The notes beneath the pieces are model-generated. The model did not search any database. It was given only the letters and a program-made list of their open reading frames with translations, and was not told the DNA's origin. A stretch of DNA of 64,000 bases from Nocardioides sp. L-11A (GTDB taxonomy: Bacteria; Actinomycetota; Actinomycetes; Propionibacteriales; Nocardioidaceae): NCBI GenBank assembly GCA_029961745.1, contig CP124680.1, positions 2,790,001 to 2,854,000 of the forward strand. The letters are read 5' to 3'. Shown in pieces: positions 1-7,878 of the stretch. Both the position numbers and the translations under genes were made by a program. The number at the start of each line of letters is the position of its first letter. Positions within the stretch are counted from its first letter, which is position 1.

Positions 1-845
1 GCCCAGAGCTTGGCGGTGGCGACCTCGGTCGCGGCCGGTAGCCCTTCGTCGAGCCGCCAGATCGCCTGCCACAGGGTGAGCCGCTGGCCGAGGACGTCGA
101 TGAACCCGTCGGCGAGGCGCTGCGAGACGGCCTGGAAGGTGCCGATCGGGCGGCCGAACTGCTCGCGGGTCTTGGCGTACTCGGCGGTCAGGCGCAGCGC
201 GCCCTCGGTCACGCCGAGCTGCTCCGCGGCGGCGAGCGCGACCAGGAGCTGGCCGAACCGCTCCGCCGTGTCCGCCTCGCCGACCTGATGGGCGGCCGCG
301 CCGCTGAAGGTGACGAGGGCCGCGGTGTCGCCGTCGCTGGTCTTCTGCGCGACCCGCTCGACCCCGGTCGCACCGGCCTCGATCAGATAGACGCCGACAC
401 CGGACGGGCCGGTCGCGGTGACCAGGAACGCGTCGGCGGCCAGGCCGGCCCGGACGAGCGTCTTGGTGCCGGTCAGGGTGCCGGCGCCGTCCGCGGTGAC
501 GGTCGGCGCTGCAGGCAGGTGCGCCCGCTCCTCGGCGACTGCTGCAGCGTAGAGGCCGAGCCCGGCCGGTTGGTCGGCGCCGGTCAACAGCGTGGTGCAC
601 GCGGTGTGCGTGGCCAGCGGCAGGGGCGCGACGTGCCGGCCGACCTCGACGAGCACGCGGGCCAGCGTGACCAGGTCGAGCTCGGTCCAGTCGAAGGCGT
701 CGCCGAGCGTCGCCCACAGGTCGCGGTCGAACCGGTCGCCGCCGGCCTCGACCTCCTTGAGGCGCGCGTTGGTGGTCTTGTCCTCGAGGATCCGGGCGGC
801 GAGCTCCGCGGCCTCGTCCTGCTCGGGGGTGAAGAGAAAGTCCAT
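1..845 (-). CDS. fadE27: FadE27-like acyl-CoA dehydrogenase subunit (partial, C-terminus outside window)
   Basis: The 281 visible codons start at the ATG at 845. They read like the smaller, degenerate half of the heteromeric acyl-CoA dehydrogenases used on sterol side chains (ChsE5/FadE27 of Mycobacterium). Similar landmarks are an N-terminal MDFLFTPEQDEAAELA stretch, a TEYAKTREQFGRPIGTFQAV helix and a QRLADGFIDV segment. The reading frame is open to base 1, ending in ATAKLW, so the last 90 or so residues are missing. It starts 20 bp after the stop of fadE26, so the pair is very probably one operon and one alpha2beta2 enzyme. Family knowledge: ChsE4-ChsE5 dehydrogenates the C26-oyl-CoA intermediate of cholesterol. 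The assignment rests on remembered family sequence and on the kshA/kshB context. Confidence 0.82.
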   Translation of the reverse strand, partial: MDFLFTPEQDEAAELAARILEDKTTNARLKEVEAGGDRFDRDLWATLGDAFDWTELDLVTLARVLVEVGRHVAPLPLATHTACTTLLTGADQPAGLGLYAAAVAEERAHLPAAPTVTADGAGTLTGTKTLVRAGLAADAFLVTATGPSGVGVYLIEAGATGVERVAQKTSDGDTAALVTFSGAAAHQVGEADTAERFGQLLVALAAAEQLGVTEGALRLTAEYAKTREQFGRPIGTFQAVSQRLADGFIDVLGQRLTLWQAIWRLDEGLPAATEVATAKLW

Positions 846-865
846 CGTGTGCTCCCGTTCTCGGG

Positions 866-2056
866 TCAGGCTCGCTTGGCGGCGGGCAGGCCGAGGCCGA
901 CGTACCCGATGATGTCGCGCTGGATCTCGTTGGTGCCGCCACCGAAGGTCATCACCAGCGACGACCGGTGGAACCGCTCCAGGCGCCCGGCCAGCACGGC
1001 ACCGGGGGAGTCGCCGGTGACACCGGCGTGCGGCCCGACGACCTCCATCAGCGAGCGGTAGACCTCGGTGGCCAGCTCGGAGCCGTAGATCTTGGTCGCC
1101 GACGCCTCGGCGGGGGAGAGGTCGACGCCGTGGTCGGCATCGGCGGCCAGCTTCCAGTTGATCAGCGAGAGCGCCTCCACCCGGGCATGCGCACGCCCGA
1201 GGGCGATCTGGACCCACTCGGAGTCGATGACCCGGCTGCCGTCGGGGTTGCGGGTCTCGCGCGCCCAGTCCTTGACCAGCGTCAGCGAGTGCACCAGGGG
1301 AGCCGCCGAGGTGAGGGCCACCCGCTCGTGGTTGAGCTGGTTGGTCATCAGCGCCCAGCCGCCGCCCCGCTCGCTGACCAGGTTGGAGGCGGGCACGCGG
1401 ACGTCGGAGTAGTAGGTCGCCGACGTGCCGACGCCGGCCACGGTGTGGACGGGCGTGTACGAGACGCCCGGTGCGTCGGCCGGCACCAGGATCATCGACA
1501 GGCCCTTGTGCCGCGGGGCGTCGGGCTCGGTGCGGCACGCCATCCAGAGCCAGTCGGCGTACTGGATGAGTGAGGTCCACATCTTCTGGCCGTTGATCAC
1601 CCACTCGTCGCCCTCGAGGGTCGCCTTCGTCTGGAGCGAGGCCAGGTCGGTGCCCGAGCCGGGCTCGGAGTAGCCGATGGAGAAGTGCAGCTCGCCGGCG
1701 AGGATCTTGGGGAGGAAGTACTCCTTCTGCTCGTCGCTGCCGAAGCGCATGATCGTCGGGCCGACCGTGTTGAGCGTGAGATAGGGGATCGGTACGCCGG
1801 CGATGGCGGCCACGTCGGTGAAGATCAGCTGCTCCACCATCGAGCGCGCCTGGCCGCCGTACTCCTTGGGCCAACCGATGCCGAGCCAGCCGTCCCGGCC
1901 GACCTGGCGGATGACGTCCTTGTAGACGCCGGCCTCGCCGAACTCGCCGGTGGCCGACGCGAGGCCGGCGCGGATCTCGGGGGTGACGAGCTGGGCGAAG
2001 TACTCACGGAGCTCCTCGCGCAGGGCCACCTGCTGCGGCTCCAAGTCGATGTGCAT
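866..2056 (-). CDS. fadE26: FadE26-like acyl-CoA dehydrogenase, sterol side-chain beta-oxidation
   Basis: This 396-residue protein closely resembles FadE26/ChsE4: the segments GRDGWLGIGWPKEYGG, HFSIGYSEPGSGTDLASL, NGQKMWTSLIQYAD, TSATYYSDVRVP and FGGGTNEIQRDIIG are all characteristic. Glu244 in the NHERV motif is the candidate catalytic base (my alignment, equivalent to the base reported in ChsE4). The partner subunit fadE27 lies immediately downstream; together they should form an FAD-containing heterotetramer that introduces the C22-24 or C24-25 double bond in sterol side chains. The start at 2056 lies 22 bp from a perfect KstR-type box shared with divergent kshA, so sterol-inducible control by KstR is expected. 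Confidence 0.88.
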   Translation of the reverse strand: MHIDLEPQQVALREELREYFAQLVTPEIRAGLASATGEFGEAGVYKDVIRQVGRDGWLGIGWPKEYGGQARSMVEQLIFTDVAAIAGVPIPYLTLNTVGPTIMRFGSDEQKEYFLPKILAGELHFSIGYSEPGSGTDLASLQTKATLEGDEWVINGQKMWTSLIQYADWLWMACRTEPDAPRHKGLSMILVPADAPGVSYTPVHTVAGVGTSATYYSDVRVPASNLVSERGGGWALMTNQLNHERVALTSAAPLVHSLTLVKDWARETRNPDGSRVIDSEWVQIALGRAHARVEALSLINWKLAADADHGVDLSPAEASATKIYGSELATEVYRSLMEVVGPHAGVTGDSPGAVLAGRLERFHRSSLVMTFGGGTNEIQRDIIGYVGLGLPAAKRA

Positions 2057-2078
2057 GTTGTCACCCTAACCGCAAAAC

Positions 2079-2092
2079 TGTAACGTGTTCTA
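2079..2092. promoter_or_regulatory. KstR operator between fadE26 and kshA
   Basis: The 14-mer TGTAACGTGTTCTA fits the published KstR consensus TnnAACnnGTTnnA at every fixed position. It sits in the 37-bp gap between two divergent sterol-catabolism genes, ending 1 bp before the ATG at 2094, so one bound KstR dimer could repress both directions. KstR is known to be released by steroid CoA thioesters. The kstR gene itself is not in the window. Confidence 0.85.
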
Positions 2093-2093
2093 C

Positions 2094-3239
2094 ATGAGCG
2101 ACACCCGACTTCTCGACCAGGGCACCGTGCCGATCCGCTTCGCTCGCGGGTGGCACTGTCTCGGACTGGCCTCGGACTTCGCCGACGGCAAGCCGCATGC
2201 CGTCGAGGGCTTCGGCACCAAGCTCGTCGCGTGGCAGGGCGGCGACGGCGAGCTCCGGGTGCTCGACGGCTTCTGCCGGCACATGGGGGGCGACCTGACC
2301 CAGGGTGAGGTCAAGGGTGACAACATCGCCTGCCCGTTCCACGACTGGCGCTGGGGCGGCGACGGCAAGTGCAAGGAGATCCCGTACGCACGCCGCGTCC
2401 CGCTGCGGGCCCGCACCCAGCGCTACGAGACCGTCGTGCGCAACGGCCAGCTGCTCATCTGGCACGACCCGGAGGGCTCCGCGGCGGACCACGACATCCT
2501 GCCGCCGGAGCTGCCCGACGTGATGTCGGACAAGTACACGCCCTGGTCGTGGCACACCAAGGAGATCAACGGCTCGCACTGTCGTGAGCTCATCGACAAC
2601 GTCGCTGACATGGCGCACTTCTACTACGTGCACTTCGCGTTCCCGACCAGCTTCCGCAACGTGTTCGACGGGCACACCGCGACCCAGTTCATGGAGTCGA
2701 AGGGCCGTCCCGACACCTCCGGCGGCAGCGGCTACGGCGACGAGAACTCCATGCTCAAGTCGGTCGCGACCTACTACGGACCGGCCTACATGATCAACTG
2801 GCTCGAGGTCGACTACAAGGGCTTCGTCACCGAGGTCATCCTGATCAACTGCCACATCCCGACCGGACCCGAGTCGTTCACGCTCCAGTACGGCATCAGC
2901 GTGCGCAAGCCCGAGGGCCTCGACGACAAGACCTGCGCCTACATCGCCGAGCGCTACACCGAGTCCTTCGGCGACGGCTTCCTCCAGGACGTCGCGATCT
3001 GGGAGAACAAGGTCGCCGTCCAGAACCCGCTGCTGTGCGAGGAGGACGGTCCCGTCTACCAGCTGCGCCGGTGGTACGAGCAGTTCTACGTCGACGTCGC
3101 CGACATCAAGCCCGAGATGGTCGACCGGTTCGAGTTCGAGGTCGACACCACCAAGGCCAACGAGTACTGGCACGCCGAGGTCGCCGAGAACCTGGCCAAG
3201 CGTGCCGCGGCCGAGGCCGCCGCGCCCGCCGACGCCTGA
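2094..3239 (+). CDS. kshA: 3-ketosteroid 9alpha-hydroxylase, oxygenase subunit KshA
   Basis: A 381-residue Rieske non-heme iron oxygenase. The Rieske centre is CRHMGG followed by CPFHDWRW (residues about 60-85), and the mononuclear iron region is NVADMAHFYYVHF, with the aspartate and two histidines expected for KshA. The C-terminus (VYQLRRWYEQFYVDVADIKPEM, EYWHAEVAENL) is also typical of KshA. It hydroxylates C9 of 3-ketosteroids such as androstenedione, which together with 1,2-dehydrogenation opens ring B. Electrons come from KshB, encoded two genes downstream. I chose the ATG at 2094; a GTG at 2085 is possible but lies inside the KstR box. Confidence 0.93.
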   Translation: MSDTRLLDQGTVPIRFARGWHCLGLASDFADGKPHAVEGFGTKLVAWQGGDGELRVLDGFCRHMGGDLTQGEVKGDNIACPFHDWRWGGDGKCKEIPYARRVPLRARTQRYETVVRNGQLLIWHDPEGSAADHDILPPELPDVMSDKYTPWSWHTKEINGSHCRELIDNVADMAHFYYVHFAFPTSFRNVFDGHTATQFMESKGRPDTSGGSGYGDENSMLKSVATYYGPAYMINWLEVDYKGFVTEVILINCHIPTGPESFTLQYGISVRKPEGLDDKTCAYIAERYTESFGDGFLQDVAIWENKVAVQNPLLCEEDGPVYQLRRWYEQFYVDVADIKPEMVDRFEFEVDTTKANEYWHAEVAENLAKRAAAEAAAPADA

Positions 3240-3252
3240 CGGGCCGGCCCTG

Positions 3253-3555
3253 ATGGCATCGTTCGTCCCGACCCGCGAGGAGACCCTCGCCGACCTCCGG
3301 CGCTACACCGAGGAGCGGCTGGTCGAGGTGGCCTGTCTCGACTGCCTGGCCCGGGTCCGGGTCAAGAAGAACAGCGACCACCAGACGTCCGTCCAGTGGA
3401 CCGGACAGTCCCGGTCGGATTGTCAAGAGTTCCAGCGACGAGGCGAGGCGCCCGGAGGGCGGGACGTGCACAAGCCGTGCCCGCGCCTGATGGCTAGCAT
3501 CGACGAGGCAGTTCGGGCCGGCGATGTCCCGATCGGTGCGTACGACGGGTACTGA
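3253..3555 (+). CDS. Small four-cysteine protein of unknown function between kshA and kshB
   Basis: A 100-residue protein I do not recognise. It starts 13 bp after the kshA stop, and the kshB start lies 37 bp beyond its own stop, so all three genes look co-transcribed. It has exactly four cysteines: Cys28 and Cys31 (CLDC), Cys57 and Cys76. The N-terminal third is charged and helical (REETLADLRRYTEERLVEV). There is no signal peptide or membrane segment. The CxxC plus two further cysteines could bind zinc or an Fe-S cluster, but this is inference. Its position argues for a link to the hydroxylase, for example assembly or electron transfer, without proving one. Confidence 0.7.
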   Translation: MASFVPTREETLADLRRYTEERLVEVACLDCLARVRVKKNSDHQTSVQWTGQSRSDCQEFQRRGEAPGGRDVHKPCPRLMASIDEAVRAGDVPIGAYDGY

Positions 3556-3592
3556 GCCCGTTCTTCCAGCAAACAGTCCTGTAGGGAGTCTC

Positions 3593-4690
3593 GTGGACAT
3601 CGAGTCCTTCGTCCTTGACGTCGTGGGGGTGGTCGAGGAGACCGCCGACGCGAAGTCGATCAGCTTCGCCGTGCCGGCCGGTGCGGAGGAGCGGTTCGAG
3701 TACAAGCCCGGCCAGTTCCTGACCGTGGCGGTGCCGAGCGACCAGACAGGCATCGCGGCGCGCTGCTACTCGCTGTCCAGCAGTCCCCATGACGGCGGGC
3801 CGCTCACCGTCACCGTCAAGCGCACGGCCGAGGGGTACGCCTCCAACTGGATCTGCGACCACCTCGCGGTCGGTGACACCCTGCGCGTGCTGCCGCCGTC
3901 GGGCATCTTCACGCCATCGTCGCTCGATGCGGACCTGCTGCTGTTCGCCGGCGGTTCCGGCGTCACGCCGATCATGTCGATCACCCGGACGGCGTTGGCC
4001 GAGGGCAAGGGACGGATCGTGCTGTTCTACGCCAACCGCGACGAGAGCTCGGTCATCTTCGCCGCGGAGTTGACCCGGCTCGCCGCCGAGCACCCCGACC
4101 GGCTCCAGGTGATCCACTGGCTCGAGTCGGTCCAGGGCATCCCGACCGATGCCCAGATGAGGGCCTTCGCCTCGGCGTACGGCGGCTTCGACTCGTTCGT
4201 CTGCGGTCCCGCGCCGTTCATGAAGATGGTCACCACGGTCCTCAAGGAGCTCGAGGTCCCGCGCAGCTTGCGCCACCAGGAGAAGTTCGTCTCGCTGGGC
4301 GGCAACCCCTTCGGCGACCTCGAGGAGCTCCAGCAGGCGGAGACCGAGATCGCACTCGCCGAGTCCGACGACGACGGGGCAGCCGCCGACGTCTTCTCCG
4401 ACGCCCCGGCCGGACCGGTGAAGCTCGAGGTGGAGCTGGACGGCGAGGAGTTCACCTTCGACGACTGGGATCCGCGCACCAAGCTGCTCGACTTCCTCGA
4501 GAGCAAGGGGGTCAAGGCCCCCTACTCCTGCCGCGAGGGCGAGTGCTCGGCCTGCGCGATCCGCCTCGTCGAGGGGGACGTCAAGATGCTCTACAACGAT
4601 GTGCTCGACAAGGACGACCTCGAGGACGGCATCCGCCTCGGTTGCCAGTCCGTGCCGCTGACGGACACGGTCAAGGTCAGCTACTCCTAG
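3593..4690 (+). CDS. kshB: 3-ketosteroid 9alpha-hydroxylase reductase KshB
   Basis: A 365-residue flavin reductase with a C-terminal plant-type ferredoxin. The order is an FAD domain with RCYSLSS, a nicotinamide domain with FAGGSGVTPIMSI and a CGPAPFM end motif, an acidic linker (ESDDDGAAADVF), then a [2Fe-2S] domain with CREGECSACAIRLVEG and a final Cys in LGCQSV. This is the KshB layout, which passes electrons from NADH through FAD and [2Fe-2S] to the KshA Rieske centre. The GTG at 3593 gives the expected length and follows the GTAGGGAG ribosome-binding sequence. The direct linkage to kshA supports the assignment over other phenylacetate-type reductases. Confidence 0.88.
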   Translation: MDIESFVLDVVGVVEETADAKSISFAVPAGAEERFEYKPGQFLTVAVPSDQTGIAARCYSLSSSPHDGGPLTVTVKRTAEGYASNWICDHLAVGDTLRVLPPSGIFTPSSLDADLLLFAGGSGVTPIMSITRTALAEGKGRIVLFYANRDESSVIFAAELTRLAAEHPDRLQVIHWLESVQGIPTDAQMRAFASAYGGFDSFVCGPAPFMKMVTTVLKELEVPRSLRHQEKFVSLGGNPFGDLEELQQAETEIALAESDDDGAAADVFSDAPAGPVKLEVELDGEEFTFDDWDPRTKLLDFLESKGVKAPYSCREGECSACAIRLVEGDVKMLYNDVLDKDDLEDGIRLGCQSVPLTDTVKVSYS

Positions 4691-4721
4691 ATCGGCGCGG
4701 CCGAGCATCGCGAGAGACGAC

Positions 4722-4766
4722 AACGGCCACCGGCTGCACCCCCCTAGGATGCAGCCGGCGGCCGTT
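4722..4766. terminator. Bidirectional hairpin terminator between kshB and the secreted protein gene
   Basis: AACGGCCACCGGCTGCA pairs with TGCAGCCGGCGGCCGTT over 17 positions with one mismatch, closing an 11-nt loop (CCCCCCTAGGA). It lies between two convergent genes, as expected for a shared intrinsic or REP-like terminator. No U-tract is visible, which is common in GC-rich actinobacteria. Confidence 0.8.
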
Positions 4767-4791
4767 GGTCTCGGTGGCCTCCGGTCGGCCG

Positions 4792-5190
4792 TCAGGCGGC
4801 CGGCGCCGGAGCCGGGTTCTTGGCCAGGCACTTGTCGAGGCGCTCCTGGGCGTGCGCGACGCGCTGCACCTGGAACTTCTTGGCCTTCTTCACCTTGGTC
4901 TTCTTCTCCTTGGCCGTGGCGACCGCAGCGCGGGCGGAGCGCTTCTCCTGGGCCGTCTCGGACGCCTTCACCTCGGCCTTGGCCTCGGCGATCGCCTCCT
5001 TCTTGGTGGCGAGCTTCGCAGTGAGGGACTCGAGCTTGGCCTGGGCCTTGTCGAGCTGGCCTTGCTCCTTGGCGCACGGGGTGTCCGTCGGCGGCGCGGC
5101 CGTGGCGCCGGCGAGCGGCGCGACGGTGAGGCCGAGGGCGAGGACGGCCGCTGCGGCAGCGGTGCGGACGGTGGTGCTGGCCAGGGTCAT
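4792..5190 (-). CDS. Secreted Lys/Ala-rich coiled-coil protein
   Basis: A 132-residue protein with a clear signal peptide: TVR, a long Ala/Leu stretch, and probable cleavage after GATAA near residue 32. The mature part is a charged helix with Lys-Ala repeats (residues about 40-115), bounded by one cysteine near its start (PCAKEQ) and one near its end (DKCLAKN), which could form a disulfide or dimer link. It ends in a short Pro-Ala tail. The ATG at 5190 is preceded by AAGGAG; an upstream in-frame ATG would lose the signal-peptide logic. The function is unknown; the lysine-rich helix suggests binding to acidic cell-wall polymers, which is inference. Confidence 0.75.
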   Translation of the reverse strand: MTLASTTVRTAAAAAVLALGLTVAPLAGATAAPPTDTPCAKEQGQLDKAQAKLESLTAKLATKKEAIAEAKAEVKASETAQEKRSARAAVATAKEKKTKVKKAKKFQVQRVAHAQERLDKCLAKNPAPAPAA

Positions 5191-5286
5191 GGGTGACGCT
5201 CCTTCGTGGGTCGAATCGTTCGTCACCCGGTACATGTCGCCAGGGGCACGTCCCGTTACATCCGGCGCCACCGGGATCGGGCCGGC

Positions 5287-7227
5287 TCACGTCAGGTGCG
5301 CGGCGAGCCGGGTCGCCGTCAGGTGCGCGATCGACTCGATCGAGATCATCGGGTTGACGCCCGAGGCGGTCGGGAAGCACGACCCGTCGGCGACGTACAG
5401 TCCCTCGATCTCCCAGGCCCGCCCGTCGGGGTCGAGCGCCGAGGAATCGGCGGAGCCGCCCATGCGGGCGGTGCCCATGAGGTGGAGGGCAGCGAGCGCG
5501 AGCGAGGCAGGAGCGGCCCCCGCGGAGCGCAGGTCCCGCTCGAAGCCCGCCAGCGAGCCGCGTCCGCCGGGCTCGTAGCTGAGCGGGCGATGGTGGGTGG
5601 AGGCGATCCAGCGGGCCCCGGCGGCCTCCGCGATCCGGGCACCGCCCACCAGGCCCTGGACGAGATGGTCGGTGTCGCGCGGGGAGAGCCGGTAGCGGAC
5701 GACGGGCTCACCGCGCCGGTCGGTCCGCACCGTGCCGCCGGGGTCGCGGTCGCGCACGATCACGGCCACGCCGAGGGTATGGCGGAGCTCGGTCATCCGG
5801 CGCCGGAAGTCGTCGGAGCCGCGCCAGTTGACGAAGCCGGTGCCGAAGGCGGGCGTGAGCGGCGCGGTCTCGAAGAGGACGCCGTAGCCGTTGCCGTCGA
5901 GGTCGGTCAGCGCGTCGACATACCTGCTCTGCATGGCGCCGACCCAGCCGTCGACCGGCTCGTCCATCCGGCCCCACACGGCCGTCGCGGGGTGCAGGCG
6001 GAGATGACGGCCGATGTGGGGGTTGGTGAGGCCGCTGCGCTGCAGCAGGGCGGGTGTCTGGATCGCACCGGCCGCGACGACGACCGCGCGCGACCGGACC
6101 CGGACCCGATGTCCCTGGGCGGTGACGCCCTCGACGCCCGTGGCCCGGCCGAAGCTGGTGAGGACCGTGCGCACGCTCACCCCGGTGCAGATCCGCGCGC
6201 CGGCGTCGGCGGCGTCCGCGAGCCAGGTCTTCGCCGTCGACTGCTTCGCGCCGAGGCGGCAGCCCATCCCGCACCGGCCGCACTCGACGTCCTGGTCGCA
6301 GCCGACCACGTTGCGGGGCATCGCGGCGACGTCCCAGCCCAGGGCCCGGGCGCCGCGTTCGAGGATCGCGTCGCGCGGCGCCGCCCGGTCGTGCTCGGTG
6401 TTGACGCCGAGCCGGGCGCACACGGCGTCCATCGAGGCGGTGTACTCCTCGGTCGCGAACTGCGGCACGCCGTGGCCCGCCCACTCCTCGCGCACCCGGT
6501 CGGGGGTGCGGAAGGAGGTCGTGTAGTTGACGACGGTGCCGCCGCCGAGACCGCGCCCGGCGAGCAGGGCCAGCTGACCCTCGGCCGTCGACTGCGGGCT
6601 GAGCGCGTAGAGCTCCAGGAAGCCGGTCTCCTCGCCGCCGTCGAAGTGGCGCTCGTCGTGCATCTCGCCGGCCTCGAGGACCACCACGTCGAGCCCGACC
6701 GCGGCGAGCACCCCGGCCGCCGTCCCGCCTCCGGCGCCGGACCCGACGACGACCACGTCACAGCTCATCGCGGTGTCGCGGGTGATCGGCGTCGGCCGGA
6801 TGACCGGTGCGGGCGGGTCGGGGCGGAGGCCGAGCGGGCCGGAGTAGCCGAGGTCGTCCCACAGCGCCGGACCGCCGGTCATGTAGTAGGGGAGGAGCGA
6901 CGCCGTCTTGAGCCCCTGGAAGAGCACCCGCTTGGCGCCGACCCGGCTGTCGGAGAGGGACAGCAGCACTCGCTCGCGGGCGGCGCGGTCGAGCTCGGAG
7001 AACCGCCGCGGCCGCCCGGTGAGGGCCAGGCCGAGAGCCCGGGTGTCCCACGCGTCGAGGAGGGCCCGCAGCTGCCGCAGCTCGCTCGCGCGGGGATTCG
7101 CCTCCGCGATCCGCAGGGCCAGCTCGTGGGCGCCGGTCTCGGTCGGCGACGGCACTCCGCTCCCGCCGGCCGCGAACGTGTCGGCGATGAGTCCCATCGC
7201 CCGGACCTGCCTCGCGCTGAACCCCAT
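5287..7227 (-). CDS. GMC-family alcohol oxidase/dehydrogenase (long-chain fatty alcohol oxidase type)
   Basis: A 646-residue flavoprotein. Residues 1-150 are a helical leader resembling the gluconate-2-dehydrogenase subunit 3 type domain. The FAD-binding motif VVVVGSGAGGGTAAGVLA begins near residue 154 and is followed by AGRGLGGGTVVNYTTSFRTP. A cysteine cluster CGRCGMGCRLGAKQST is typical of the long-chain alcohol oxidase branch. The C-terminus has the GMC signature ALHLMGTARMG and GLYVADGSCFPTASGVNPMISI. The substrate is unknown: fatty alcohols are the family default, and a sterol-related alcohol is possible given the neighbouring kshAB locus. The GTG/ATG choices agree on the ATG at 7227, 45 bp from the divergent tag gene. 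Confidence 0.82.
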   Translation of the reverse strand: MGFSARQVRAMGLIADTFAAGGSGVPSPTETGAHELALRIAEANPRASELRQLRALLDAWDTRALGLALTGRPRRFSELDRAARERVLLSLSDSRVGAKRVLFQGLKTASLLPYYMTGGPALWDDLGYSGPLGLRPDPPAPVIRPTPITRDTAMSCDVVVVGSGAGGGTAAGVLAAVGLDVVVLEAGEMHDERHFDGGEETGFLELYALSPQSTAEGQLALLAGRGLGGGTVVNYTTSFRTPDRVREEWAGHGVPQFATEEYTASMDAVCARLGVNTEHDRAAPRDAILERGARALGWDVAAMPRNVVGCDQDVECGRCGMGCRLGAKQSTAKTWLADAADAGARICTGVSVRTVLTSFGRATGVEGVTAQGHRVRVRSRAVVVAAGAIQTPALLQRSGLTNPHIGRHLRLHPATAVWGRMDEPVDGWVGAMQSRYVDALTDLDGNGYGVLFETAPLTPAFGTGFVNWRGSDDFRRRMTELRHTLGVAVIVRDRDPGGTVRTDRRGEPVVRYRLSPRDTDHLVQGLVGGARIAEAAGARWIASTHHRPLSYEPGGRGSLAGFERDLRSAGAAPASLALAALHLMGTARMGGSADSSALDPDGRAWEIEGLYVADGSCFPTASGVNPMISIESIAHLTATRLAAHLT

Positions 7228-7272
7228 GCCGGGACTGTAGGGCGTGTCGGCGGCGCGTGGGAGGGTCTGCGC

Positions 7273-7878
7273 ATGAACGCTGCCGCCCCGGGGCCGGACG
7301 GCCGGCCCCGCTGCCGATGGTCCCTGTCGCCCGACGAGCTGCCCTACCACGACACCGAGTGGGGCTTCCCCGTCGCCGACGACCAACGGCTGTTCGAGAA
7401 GCTCTGCCTCGAGGGCTTCCAGGCGGGGCTGAGCTGGCGCACCATCCTGGTCAAGCGCCCCGCCTTCCGCGCCGCCTTCGCCGACTTCGACTTCCGGGTG
7501 GTGGCGGGCTACGACGAGCGCGACGTCGAGCGTCTTCTCGCCGACGCCGGCATCGTGCGCCACCGCGGGAAGATCGAGGCGACCGTCAACAATGCCGCCC
7601 GTGCGATCGAGACCGTCGCCGAGCACGGCTCGCTCGCCGCGTACCTCTGGCGCTTCGAGCCCGCCGCTGCCGAGCTTGCCGAGCCGCAGACGCTCACCAC
7701 CTCTCCGGCCGCCATCGCCCTGTCCAAGGACCTCAAGAAGCGTGGCTGGACGTTCGTCGGACCGACCACCATGTTCGCGTTCATGCAGGCGATGGGCCTG
7801 GTCAACGACCACGTGGCCGGCTGCGTGATCCGCGACGAGGTCGCCACCGCGCGCGGGCGGTTCACGCCTCCCGCATGA
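7273..7878 (+). CDS. tag: DNA-3-methyladenine glycosylase I
   Basis: A 201-residue protein matching Tag. It has CRW near the N-terminus, YHDTEWGFPVADD, FEKLCLEGFQAGLSW, a RHRGKIEATVNNA segment, KKRGWTFVGPTTMFAFMQA and VNDHVAGC. The N-terminal Cys, the His of YHD, and the C-terminal His and Cys are the zinc ligands known in E. coli Tag. It excises 3-methyladenine from alkylated DNA. Its 3' end overlaps the convergent Nudix gene by 17 bp. Confidence 0.92.
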   Translation: MNAAAPGPDGRPRCRWSLSPDELPYHDTEWGFPVADDQRLFEKLCLEGFQAGLSWRTILVKRPAFRAAFADFDFRVVAGYDERDVERLLADAGIVRHRGKIEATVNNAARAIETVAEHGSLAAYLWRFEPAAAELAEPQTLTTSPAAIALSKDLKKRGWTFVGPTTMFAFMQAMGLVNDHVAGCVIRDEVATARGRFTPPA

